From: Chitinophagaceae bacterium UBA3961
GTDB taxonomy: Bacteria > Bacteroidota > Bacteroidia > Chitinophagales > Chitinophagaceae
Assembly: GCA_002385265.1 (NCBI GenBank)
Contig: DGDD01000082.1
Coordinates: 1-13,577, forward strand
Length of the DNA: 13,577 bases
Direction: 5' to 3'
The position numbers and the translations under genes were made by a program. Below the pieces are notes generated by a model. The model saw nothing but the letters and a program-made list of their open reading frames with translations. It ran no database searches and was not told where the DNA came from. Positions 1 through 6,173 of the stretch are shown here, piece after piece (position 1 is the first letter of the stretch; the number at the start of each line of letters is the position of its first letter).

Positions 1-40
1 AGAAATTGAATCTTAGAATACTCGGATTTTAAGTACAGAT

Positions 41-132
41 ACCACAGATTAGACCCCGATATTTGTATTGTATAACGGAATACTCAGTCCCTAATTTGTG
101 TAAATCTGTCATAATTTGTGCGAATCCGTGGT
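41..132. repeat. CACAGATT-type inverted module, copy 1
   Basis: The ends form an imperfect inverted repeat: ACCACAGATT at 41-50 faces AATCCGTGGT at 123-132, with nine of ten positions pairing. The right half contains a 20-bp direct repeat, with units at 92-111 and 112-131 that share TAATTTGTG followed by an AATCtGTg-like half. A second copy of the module, with the same core words (GAATACTC, CTAATyTGTG, AATCTGT), lies at 13341-13464. In both places it sits directly 5' of the pyrimidine-rich mosaic. It appears non-coding. Whether it is mobile cannot be read from one window. Confidence 0.7.
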
Positions 133-137
133 CAATA

Positions 138-540
138 AAAATTCACCGCAGCGTCCTTCGACAAGTTCAGGAACCTCGCAGCGTTTTCGCAGCGCCCCCA
201 TTCTCTCTGTATTTCCTCGTTCCTGTATTCCCCCTGTTCCTCCCCTTGTTCTTTCTTTGTATTTCCTCGTTCGTCGTTTCCTCGCCTCCTCGTTCATGTA
301 CCCCCCTGTTCTTCCCCTTGCTCTTTCTCAGTACTTCCTCGTTTCCTCTCTCCTGTATTCCTCCGTGCCTCCAAAACACCGTGGTTTTTTCACCGCAGCG
401 GCGCAGCGATCGCAGCGGTTTCGCAGCGCCTCTGTTCTTTCTTTGTATTTCCTCGTTCCTCATCTCCTCTTATCCTCTTTCCTGTATCCCCCCTGTTCTT
501 CCCCTTGTTCTTTCTCTATCCTTTTTTGTCGCTTTTTTAC
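138..540 (+). repeat. Pyrimidine-rich mosaic repeat, block A
   Basis: This 400-bp stretch is built from a few degenerate words: CACCGCAGCG, CGCAGCG, TTCTTTCTCTGTATTT, CCTCGT, TCCTGTATTCC and CCTCCGTGCCTCC. It holds two successive units, beginning at about 138 and 389 with TTCACCGCAGCG. The plus strand is almost purine-free over long runs, so stop codons are rare in all its frames and long spurious reading frames arise. Similar blocks lie at 3460-4149 and 5125-5475 in reverse orientation and at 13482-13577 in the same orientation. Positions 351-487 match 5132-5268 as an inverted repeat. The block fills the region upstream of the lipoprotein gene at 601. Confidence 0.85.
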
Positions 541-563
541 TATTCCCCCGATTCCCGCCTCAC

Positions 564-571
564 TAGTTTTG
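564..571 (+). promoter_or_regulatory. Candidate Bacteroidota -7 element for the 601 operon
   Basis: TAGTTTTG at 564-571 fits the TAnnTTTG -7 consensus of Bacteroidota and lies 29 nt before the ATG at 601, just beyond the end of the repeat block. No good -33 TTTG is seen at the usual spacing; the nearest T-run, at 534-539, is too far upstream. The assignment is therefore tentative. Confidence 0.4.
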
Positions 572-600
572 TTCTCACAAAAATTCAAAAAACGACAGAA

Positions 601-1683
601 ATGAAAACCTTGCTTCAATCCTTTATGGGATCTTTTTTGGTGATCTTATTTTTTTTCTCTTCCTGTTCAAAATCGAGTTCATCGGGTGGTGGCAGCACTA
701 CTCCAACAGATAGCATCAATGCAGATGTGTATGTAGTTGGGTACGAAACGATAGCAGGAGTTGCCGTTGCAAAGCTGTGGAAGAACGGAATAGGTACCAA
801 TCTTACAGATGGAAAAAGAACTGCCGGTGCTACCGGAATTTCCATCATTGGCAGCGATATCTATATATCTATAATTGAATACTCCGGTAATATTCCAGTT
901 GCAAAACTGTGGAAAAATGGACAGCTCTATAATCTAGGTAATGGCGCACAGTATTCTTGGGCTACAGGGATATCGGAGGGCGTTGTTGTAGGAGCTCGCA
1001 ACGATGCGGCTACGGGCAGAACAACCGCCGGATATTGGTCGGGAGATGGCGTCTTTACCCAAATATCGAATCCGGCCTTTCAGAACGCCTATGCCAACGG
1101 TATACATATTAAAAGGGTGAACAATGTTTTAAAGTCGAGTGTGTGTGGAGATATTGATGTTAGCAACAGCCTTGCTTCTAAAAATACGTTCTTTTGGGGC
1201 GGGCAAAATTCCAATCCAACATTGAACACCTTGGGCTTGGTGAATGAAAACAGTTTCGGAAGAGCATGCTTTATTAATGATAATGGATTTACCTATATCG
1301 CCGGTAGACAAAATGTACCAACCCTCTGGTTTGAGGGCACTCCCTCTATGAAGCTTTCGGATTCTTTAGGGAATGCCAATGGCTTATTTGTGGTAGGTTA
1401 TACCAATATATATGCAGTTGGATATGAAATCAACAATCGCAAGTTCATCGGTAAACTATGGAAGGGCGACACGCGCGGTAGTATTCAAAGTATCACCATT
1501 ACCAATACCCAATACAACGGCAATCTAAACGCAATTAAAGTTGTGGATGGCAATGAATTCATCGCCGGTGAAGAAGCGGATGCGTCGGGCTTCTATTTCG
1601 CCAAATATTGGAAGAATGGAAAAGCAGTGGCTCTTGGCGGTTCCAACAGTTCGGCAGTGGCCATTTGGGTCGTAAAAAAATAA
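601..1683 (+). CDS. Lipoprotein with repeated WKNG-type beta blades
   Basis: This 360-residue protein has no function I can name. Residues 1-22 form a lipoprotein signal with a hydrophobic core and FSSC as the presumed lipobox (Cys22), followed by a Ser/Gly/Thr-rich linker to about residue 37. The rest is a series of diverged repeats with the pattern YVxGxE, a spacer, then AKLWKNG and a short loop ending in NL. The clearest copies are at about 42-69, 86-113, 270-289 and 319-346. The arrangement suggests a beta-propeller-like fold on the outer or periplasmic face of a membrane. ATG 601 is chosen because it starts right at the signal peptide; the open frame extends upstream to 505 only through repeat sequence. 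It is the first gene of a tight operon, since the next gene begins 10 nt after the stop. Confidence 0.85.
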   Translation: MKTLLQSFMGSFLVILFFFSSCSKSSSSGGGSTTPTDSINADVYVVGYETIAGVAVAKLWKNGIGTNLTDGKRTAGATGISIIGSDIYISIIEYSGNIPVAKLWKNGQLYNLGNGAQYSWATGISEGVVVGARNDAATGRTTAGYWSGDGVFTQISNPAFQNAYANGIHIKRVNNVLKSSVCGDIDVSNSLASKNTFFWGGQNSNPTLNTLGLVNENSFGRACFINDNGFTYIAGRQNVPTLWFEGTPSMKLSDSLGNANGLFVVGYTNIYAVGYEINNRKFIGKLWKGDTRGSIQSITITNTQYNGNLNAIKVVDGNEFIAGEEADASGFYFAKYWKNGKAVALGGSNSSAVAIWVVKK

Positions 1684-1693
1684 AACAGTCAAC

Positions 1694-2350
1694 ATGAATT
1701 TGAATACATCAGATACTTCTAGAAGAATCGCCATTCAGAAAATGCTGCTTGCGATCTCAGGATTCAGTTTTATGCCCTCAATGTTGATGGCGGAAAATCA
1801 AGCGAGTACTTTGCCTCCATCATTAACAAACGATGGATTGAAACCTTTCCTTGTTCCACCCTCGGCGCCCTTGGAGCCCGGTAAAGTTGGATTGAACATT
1901 AGAACCCTTGTGAGAAGCAGTCAAACCAATCTTCAATTTTCCAGTGTTGAATTTGCAGTAGCTGCTAAGAAAATGGGTCCTGCGCCGCATTTGCACAAAG
2001 AATTGGATGAATTGATGTTTGTAGTAGAAGGAACCGCCTCGGTTATGGTGGAGGATACGGTGTATGAAATTCCGGCCGGTGGTTGGCACTTGCGACCTCG
2101 AAACATGGCTCACACTTTTTTCAACAATACCAACCAGCCTTTCAGAGCAATTGATATGTACTTCAATCAAAATTTTGAAGACTACCTCGAAGAATTGTAT
2201 TATAAAATCATTCCCGATATGATTGCCCAGAAAGCAACCATGCGCGACCCGGCCATCGCAAAAAGAATGGATGCACTGCATGCCAAATTTGGCATCACCG
2301 AATTCCCAAAACAAAGAGAGTTGATTATTAAAAAATATGGACTATGGTAG
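1694..2350 (+). CDS. Exported cupin-domain protein, Tat-like leader
   Basis: This 218-residue protein has a single cupin_2 barrel at about residues 80-155. Motif 1 is visible as GPAPHLHKELDE, giving His99, His101 and Glu106 as metal ligands, with Gly113 closing the motif. Motif 2 ends in RNMAHTFFN and supplies His140. The N-terminus carries twin arginines (SRRIAIQKM, residues 9-17) before a hydrophobic stretch ending near AEN, which resembles a Tat signal, so the folded metalloprotein is probably exported. The conserved C-terminal part (about 155-218, starting DMYFNQNFEDYLEEL) is helical-looking and shared with the second cupin at 2777-3334. Cupins include dioxygenases, isomerases and simple binding proteins; the substrate cannot be inferred. 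It starts 10 nt after the lipoprotein gene and overlaps the next gene by 7 nt. Confidence 0.9.
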   Translation: MNLNTSDTSRRIAIQKMLLAISGFSFMPSMLMAENQASTLPPSLTNDGLKPFLVPPSAPLEPGKVGLNIRTLVRSSQTNLQFSSVEFAVAAKKMGPAPHLHKELDELMFVVEGTASVMVEDTVYEIPAGGWHLRPRNMAHTFFNNTNQPFRAIDMYFNQNFEDYLEELYYKIIPDMIAQKATMRDPAIAKRMDALHAKFGITEFPKQRELIIKKYGLW

Positions 2351-2790
2351 TATCAATATTAAAACGCTGTTTGCTTTTGGTGTTTACGATGGCATTTGTG
2401 CAAGTGAACGCGCAATCTATTGTAGGTAGTTGGAAACGACTTTCAACCACGCTCGAATACCTTGATGGAAAGAAAGAAGACTTGCAGGCAACACTCGTAA
2501 AAAACATGCCTTGCGTTGTAAATACGGTTTACATTTTCAAAGCTGATGGAGCGCATTATTCTCAGTCTACAAAAGAATGTGAAATGATCGACAAAATGGG
2601 AATGGCAAACTGGCAACTAAGCGGCAATTTGTTAACCCTACAAATGAAGAATCAAGGCAATGTAAAAACAAGTTACACGGTTACGTTTAGCGGAAACAAG
2701 ATGATTTTGACGCATCTGTATACAGCAGAGGAGAATAAGGTAACCGGCACAAAAGTGAAACAACTCATTACTATTTATGAACGACTATAA
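2344..2790 (+). CDS. Secreted lipocalin-like protein
   Basis: This 148-residue protein has a signal peptide (positive KR near the start, hydrophobic core, VNAQ, cleavage likely after Ala23). The mature part begins with IVGSWKR, the typical opening of small lipocalin-like domains in Bacteroidota, and continues with alternating beta strands up to the C-terminus. Cys57 and Cys79 bracket the second and third strands and could form a disulfide in the periplasm. The ATG overlaps the end of the upstream cupin gene by 7 nt (stop TAG 2348-2350), which implies translational coupling. The gene sits between two paralogous cupins, so it may bind a ligand or product related to theirs; that link is inference from position only. 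Confidence 0.8.
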   Translation: MVVSILKRCLLLVFTMAFVQVNAQSIVGSWKRLSTTLEYLDGKKEDLQATLVKNMPCVVNTVYIFKADGAHYSQSTKECEMIDKMGMANWQLSGNLLTLQMKNQGNVKTSYTVTFSGNKMILTHLYTAEENKVTGTKVKQLITIYERL

Positions 2791-3334
2791 AAGTTCTAGC
2801 ACTATGGATTTAAATCAATTGCTTCCTTTTTATGTAGCTCCGGGGGCGCCGGTACAACCGGGTCCGGGCGGAATGGACATTCGTACTTTGGTGAGAAGTA
2901 GTCAAACCAACAGTCAATTTTCATGTGTGGAATATGCGGTTGCTGCGAAGAAGATGGGTCCGGCGCCGCATTATCACAAAGAGCTTGATGAGTTGATGTA
3001 TGTATTGGAGGGCACAGCTACGGTGATGATCGAAGATCAAATTATTGAAGTGCCGGCGGGTGCTTGGCATTTGCGTCCGAGAGGCATTGTGCATACTTTT
3101 TTCAATAATACTGAAAAGACTTTTAGAGCCATTGATATGTATTTCAATCAAAACTTTGAGGAGTACTTGGAGGAAATGTTTCATCGAATCATACCTGAAA
3201 TGCAGCAGCAAAAGCTTACACCTCGTGATCCCGGCATTGCCAAGAGGATGCACGATTTGCATGAAAGGTTTGGGATGGTAGGATTTCCGGAGAGGAGAGG
3301 GGCGATTGTAGAGCGGTTTGGGTTGATTGGGTGA
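2777..3334 (+). CDS. Cytoplasmic cupin-domain protein, paralogue of the 1694 cupin
   Basis: This protein has 185 residues from ATG 2777, or 176 from ATG 2804, which begins MDLNQLLPF. The first start overlaps the lipocalin gene by 14 nt; the second starts 13 nt after its stop and gives a cleaner N-terminus, so it is a real alternative. The cupin ligands are His65, His67, Glu72 and His106 (numbered from 2777). Aligned by eye with the cupin at 1694-2350, 113 of about 168 residues are identical, including the whole GPAPHxHKELDELM segment and the RAIDMYFNQNFE segment. It has no signal peptide, so the two paralogues probably work in different compartments. It is the last gene of the operon. Confidence 0.88.
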   Translation: MNDYKSSSTMDLNQLLPFYVAPGAPVQPGPGGMDIRTLVRSSQTNSQFSCVEYAVAAKKMGPAPHYHKELDELMYVLEGTATVMIEDQIIEVPAGAWHLRPRGIVHTFFNNTEKTFRAIDMYFNQNFEEYLEEMFHRIIPEMQQQKLTPRDPGIAKRMHDLHERFGMVGFPERRGAIVERFGLIG

Positions 3335-3341
3335 GGGGTGG

Positions 3342-3356
3342 TCCGCCTTCGGCGGA
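3342..3356 (+). terminator. Stem-loop just after the cupin operon
   Basis: TCCGCC at 3342-3347 pairs perfectly with GGCGGA at 3351-3356 over a TTC loop, starting 8 nt after the operon's stop codon. The position suits transcription termination, but no T-run follows directly; the nearest is TATTTT at 3362-3367. The hairpin may itself be a dispersed repeat. Confidence 0.35.
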
Positions 3357-4149
3357 GAATGTATTTTAACGCAAAGGTTTTGAGGTTGAAAGTTGGAGAG
3401 GTTGTAGTTAGTTAAGTTTTTGGCAGTTAGAATTTCGAAGAGTCGTTTACTTAAGGGCGCAAAGCCGCTGCGCGGAGGAATACAAACCACGGAGGCATGG
3501 AGGAAAAGAGGAAAGAGGAAACGAGGATAAGAAGAACGAGGAAATACAGAGAAAGAAAAGGGACGCTGCAGTGAAAAAATACTGAGGAAAAAATACTTTG
3601 CGACTCCTTCGCGGACTTGGCGCACGCTGCGGTGAATGTATTTTAACGCAAAGGAATTGTGGTTGAAGGTCGGAGAGGTTGAAGTTAGTTAAGTTTTTAG
3701 CAGTTTGATTTTCGAAGAGTCGTTTACTTAAGGACGCAAAGCCGCTGCGCGGAGGAATACAAACCACGGAGGCATGGAGGTTTGTATTTTGCGCTGCGTT
3801 ATCGCTGCGAACGCTGCGACGCTGCGGTGAAAAAACCACGGAGTTTCGTAGGCACGGAGGAATACAGGAACGAGGAGACGAGGAAACGACGAACGAGGAA
3901 ATACAGAGGACTACCACCGCAGCAAACCAGCCCCGTAGGGGCGAAATGATTGTAGTAAACAATAAGAATTCGCAACCAATTTTTAGCCCCATCGGGGCGA
4001 CATGATAAATGAAATGGGAATCGAGGAAACACATTGAAAGAACAAGGGCGCTGCGAACGCTGGGCCGCTGCGGTGAAAAAATACTGAGGAAAAAATACTT
4101 TACGACTCCTTCGCGGACTTGGCGCACGCTGCGGTGAATGTATTTTAAC
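3357..4149 (-). repeat. Purine-rich mosaic repeat, block B, with internal duplications
   Basis: This is the same repeat family as block A in reverse orientation (CGCTGCGGTGAA, GGAGGAATACAGG, ACGAGGA and similar words). It contains two direct copies of a 147-bp module (3357-3503 and 3634-3780) of identical length with about ten differences. It also has two copies of a 77-bp module (3571-3647 and 4073-4149) that differ at one visible position. The order is 147-bp module, purine mosaic, 77-bp module, 147-bp module, mosaic, GCCCC hairpins, mosaic, 77-bp module; neighbouring copies overlap by about 14 bp. It fills the convergent gap between the cupin operon and the minus-strand regulator gene. Reading frames here are by-products of the stop-poor strand. 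Confidence 0.85.
3929..4016. repeat. Paired GCCCC hairpin units inside block B
   Basis: Two related units lie 56 bp apart. Each begins AGCCCC, has a three-base loop, then GGGGCGAmATGAT. The stems are perfect: GCCCC-gta-GGGGC at 3930-3942 and GCCCC-atc-GGGGC at 3986-3998. They interrupt the surrounding purine mosaic and have different composition, so they look like a separate repeat inserted there. Confidence 0.7.
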
Positions 4150-4243
4150 CCAAAGATTTCAATCCAACTCATGGAACCTTGATGAGTATTACGGAAGAAG
4201 AGTAGGAATTGGTGAAAAAGTTCCAATAAGCTCTTCTATGAAT

Positions 4244-4462
4244 TTAGAACTCTTCCCCTTCCTCTCGGTATTCCAATATATCACCCGGCTGACAATTCAA
4301 TACTTCGCAAATGGCTTCAAGTGTGCTGAAGCGAATGGCTTTTGCTTTACCGGTTTTTAGAATGGATAGGTTGGAAAGCGTAAGTCCCACTTTATCGGAA
4401 AGCTCGTTCAACGAAATCTTTCGCTTGGCCATCATTACGTCGAGGTTTACTACTATGGGCAT
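4244..4462 (-). CDS. Small Cro/CI-type HTH regulator (YozG-like)
   Basis: This 72-residue protein consists almost entirely of one XRE-type helix-turn-helix domain. The recognition region reads SLNELSDKVGLTLSNLSILK (residues 17-36), followed by the typical STLEAICEVLNCQPGDILEY end of the domain. The length fits the minimal HTH_26 family. It starts 2 nt after the stop codon of the DUF2975-like gene and must be co-transcribed with it. Such HTH/DUF2975 pairs are common in Bacteroidota and Firmicutes; the regulator probably controls its own operon, although no operator was identified here. Confidence 0.9.
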   Translation of the reverse strand: MPIVVNLDVMMAKRKISLNELSDKVGLTLSNLSILKTGKAKAIRFSTLEAICEVLNCQPGDILEYREEGEEF

Positions 4463-4464
4463 GG

Positions 4465-5004
4465 TTAAACAGTTAAGTCATTTTCGGTTTGTAGTTCAAT
4501 TCCTTTGCGGAATACGATGTCGATCACGAAAAGAATTCCGGCGAAATAAAGGAAAGCGTCGCCCACGCCAATATGTTCATTCAGATGCGGGAAGCTCATG
4601 CCTTCATCGGTGTAGCGCTTCGCGAAGCCGCTACTAAGTTTGCAGAGAATTCCTACAAACAGCGCTATTACGCTCATGTTCATGATGATTTTCTCTACTT
4701 GGATTTGAAAAGGCTTGCTGAAATCTATTTTCAAAAAGATGCGAATCACTTGGTAGCAGAGGAGTGCTTCCATCACTAATACACCGATGATTAGAATACT
4801 TAGGATACTATAGGCGACCATGTCTTGATTCATTAATTGCGACAAGTTGAGTGAGAGGTACATGTTTTCGGAGGCAATTTTGTTTCCGAATATGCTCACT
4901 AAGTAGGAGGTGAGTATCGCTCCCGCTTTGATACTTGCGCCAACAAATGCCAACCAAGAGATGACGTGCATTATGGGAATGAGGATGCTGGTATTCTTTT
5001 TCAT
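4465..5004 (-). CDS. DUF2975-like integral membrane protein
   Basis: This 179-residue protein has four hydrophobic segments at about residues 11-35, 64-84, 106-124 and 148-166. The motif DFSKPF (94-99) lies between the second and third segments, as in DUF2975 proteins, whose biochemical role is unknown. ATG 5004 is preferred over the in-frame TTG at 5025, because that TTG lies inside a good -7 promoter element (5023-5030). The gene is followed after 2 nt by the XRE regulator. The pairing suggests a membrane sensor or effector that works with the regulator; this is inferred from the frequent association of the two families. Confidence 0.85.
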   Translation of the reverse strand: MKKNTSILIPIMHVISWLAFVGASIKAGAILTSYLVSIFGNKIASENMYLSLNLSQLMNQDMVAYSILSILIIGVLVMEALLCYQVIRIFLKIDFSKPFQIQVEKIIMNMSVIALFVGILCKLSSGFAKRYTDEGMSFPHLNEHIGVGDAFLYFAGILFVIDIVFRKGIELQTENDLTV

Positions 5005-5022
5005 ATTGTTTGTTTGAGAGCA

Positions 5023-5051
5023 CAAATATAGAAAAATTTATTGAAAAACAA
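5023..5051 (-). promoter_or_regulatory. Promoter of the DUF2975/XRE pair
   Basis: Read on the minus strand, TATATTTG (5030-5023) matches the Bacteroidota -7 consensus TAnnTTTG exactly. A TTG at 5051-5049 lies 18 nt upstream, near the expected -33 position. Transcription would then start only about a dozen bases before ATG 5004, giving a very short leader. Confidence 0.6.
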
Positions 5052-5124
5052 TAAATAAATAGTGAAAATAAATAAATAATAATTGATAAATGAGATTTGC
5101 GGGTTTGTAAGTGATTGATAGTGA

Positions 5125-5475
5125 GGGGGGAATACAGGAAAGAGGATAAGAGGAGACGAGGAACGAGGAAATACAGTGAAAGAACAGAGGCGCTGCGAAA
5201 CCGCTGCGAACGCTGCGCCGCTGCGGTGAAAAAACCACGGAGTTTTGGAGGCACGGAGGAATACAGGATAGAGGATAAGAGGAGACGAGGAACGAAGAAA
5301 TACAAAGAAAGAGCAAGGGGAAGAACAGGGGGAGATACAGGAACGAGGAGACGAGGAAACGACGAAATACAGAGAGAGAATAGGGCGCTGCGCCGCTACG
5401 GTAAAAAAAGCTGAGGAAAAAAAATCACTCTGCGACTCCTTCGCGCACTTGGCGCACTCTGCGGTGAATGTATTC
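5125..5475 (-). repeat. Purine-rich mosaic repeat, block C
   Basis: This block has the same word set as block A, inverted, and two units. Positions 5132-5268 correspond to 351-487 on the opposite strand over 137 bp with no gaps and five differences. The right end (about 5404-5475) is a diverged third copy of the 77-bp module seen twice in block B, recognisable by CTGAGGAAAA, GCGACTCCTTCGCG, CTTGGCGCAC and GCGGTGAATGTATT. It lies between the divergent DUF2975 and RRM genes and is followed directly by CCTAAAG-type heptads. Positions 5052-5124, between the promoter and the block, are plain AT-rich sequence. Confidence 0.85.
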
Positions 5476-5485
5476 CAAATCACCA

Positions 5486-5513
5486 CCTAAAGCCTAACCC
5501 CTAAAACCTATTC
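5486..5513. repeat. CCTAAAG-type heptad repeat, four units
   Basis: Four in-phase heptads, CCTAAAG, CCTAACC, CCTAAAA and CCTATTC, follow the end of block C. A longer array of the same type lies at 8702-8760. From here to the RRM gene at 5749 nothing coding is seen; the stretch is AT-rich leader or promoter sequence with no clear TAnnTTTG plus -33 pair. Confidence 0.7.
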
Positions 5514-5748
5514 CCCTCTCCCTGATTCCCAGCTCTTTACCCTCATTTAACAGTTTCCCTACAATAATAAAATAGGCAAAGCGGAAATAAAAGCGTAATT
5601 TCGTTGTAATGATCAATAGTTCTTCATCATTCAGTCAGGATCAGCCTTAATTGTTACTCTGCTAAAAGTAATCGTTTTATCTCCTCTTTTCTCCTTGCTG
5701 CAGCTCTCTGGTCATCGCATTATATTTTTATTATTTAAATGATCGATT

Positions 5749-6030
5749 ATGAACATGTATGTTTCTAATTTGGGTTTTCAAGTTTCTGATGAAGACCTGA
5801 GAAAACTTTTTGAACCTTTTGGAGCTGTATCTTCTGCCAAAGTAATTACTGATCGTGAAACTGGGCGTAGCCGTGGTTTTGGATTTGTTGAAATGGATGT
5901 TGAAGCAGATGCGTCCAAAGCAATGTCGGCGCTTCATTCTAAGGAAGTAGCTGGCCGCGCCATTTCTGTTTCACAAGCACGTGAAAAAGAACCGCGCAGC
6001 AATAACAACAGCAGCAGAGGAAGATGGTAA
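5749..6030 (+). CDS. Single-RRM RNA-binding protein
   Basis: This 93-residue protein is one RNA-recognition motif plus a short tail. RNP2 is MYVSNL (residues 3-8) and RNP1 is RGFGFVEM (42-49), with aromatic Tyr4, Phe44 and Phe46 placed to stack on RNA bases. The tail (about 79-93) is rich in Asn, Ser and Arg and ends GRW. Such single-RRM proteins are usual in Bacteroidota, which generally lack Hfq, and they bind single-stranded RNA. The start at 5749 fits the family; an alternative Met lies two codons later. It stands first in a group of RNA-related genes, with about 185 nt before the next one, so it may be transcribed alone. Confidence 0.93.
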   Translation: MNMYVSNLGFQVSDEDLRKLFEPFGAVSSAKVITDRETGRSRGFGFVEMDVEADASKAMSALHSKEVAGRAISVSQAREKEPRSNNNSSRGRW

Positions 6031-6116
6031 GCTATTAATATATTGATAGTACTGTAAGAATACGATGTTGGTCGTTTCTTTCGCCCCTCAAAAGGCACAC
6101 TCAAACTCCCGGTAAC

Positions 6117-6156
6117 ATGGGAACTGTTATTTTTTTAGTGTAATAATAGTTCCCAT
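6117..6156 (+). promoter_or_regulatory. Strong stem-loop before the cold-shock gene
   Basis: ATGGGAACTGTTATT (6117-6131) pairs with AATAATAGTTCCCAT (6142-6156): 15 pairs, one of them G-U, with a 10-nt loop. CCGG on both flanks (6109-6112 and 6161-6164) could extend the base of the stem after an internal loop. It lies 87 nt after the RRM stop and 60 nt before the cold-shock ATG. It could terminate the RRM transcript (AATTTTTA follows at 6165-6172) or be a structured 5' leader of the cold-shock gene. Confidence 0.65.
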
Positions 6157-6173
6157 CTACCCGGAATTTTTAT

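Noticed and set aside
138..540. CRISPR array
   Set aside because: The repeats are degenerate, vary in length and lack regular unique spacers; no cas gene is present.
63..566. Overlapping long reading frames on both strands in block A (for example 63-566 and 116-604)
   Set aside because: The plus strand is nearly purine-free, so stops are rare in all its frames. Several frames are open at once and encode the same low-complexity peptide words as the other repeat blocks.
2921..3625. A 234-residue minus-strand frame
   Set aside because: It is antisense to the second cupin and then continues into repeat sequence. The cupin on the plus strand is clearly real.
3335..4150. Insertion sequence or transposon
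   Set aside because: No transposase reading frame, no clear terminal inverted repeats of one element, and no target-site duplication could be recognised.
3447..4226. A 259-residue minus-strand reading frame and its neighbours in block B
   Set aside because: It runs entirely through repeat mosaic, repeats peptides such as FLVSSFLYS in several frames, and has no domain or plausible start context.
4157..4310. A short open plus-strand stretch reading WNLDEYYGRRVGIGEK
   Set aside because: It looked like a possible gene remnant after block B, but it has no start, no recognisable family, and runs antisense into the XRE gene.
4311..4779. Plus-strand frames at 4311-4637 and 4573-4779
   Set aside because: Antisense shadows of the XRE and DUF2975 genes, both supported by domain pattern and membrane segments.
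5001..5486. Minus-strand frames at 5001-5486, 4808-5305 and 5038-5316, and a plus-strand frame at 5115-5414
   Set aside because: These are mutually overlapping frames created by block C, some running into the DUF2975 gene in another frame.
5590..5748. Promoter of the RRM gene (TAATTTCG at 5596 or TATATTTT at 5721)
   Set aside because: Each differs from TAnnTTTG by one base and neither has a -33 element at the usual distance, so no choice can be supported.
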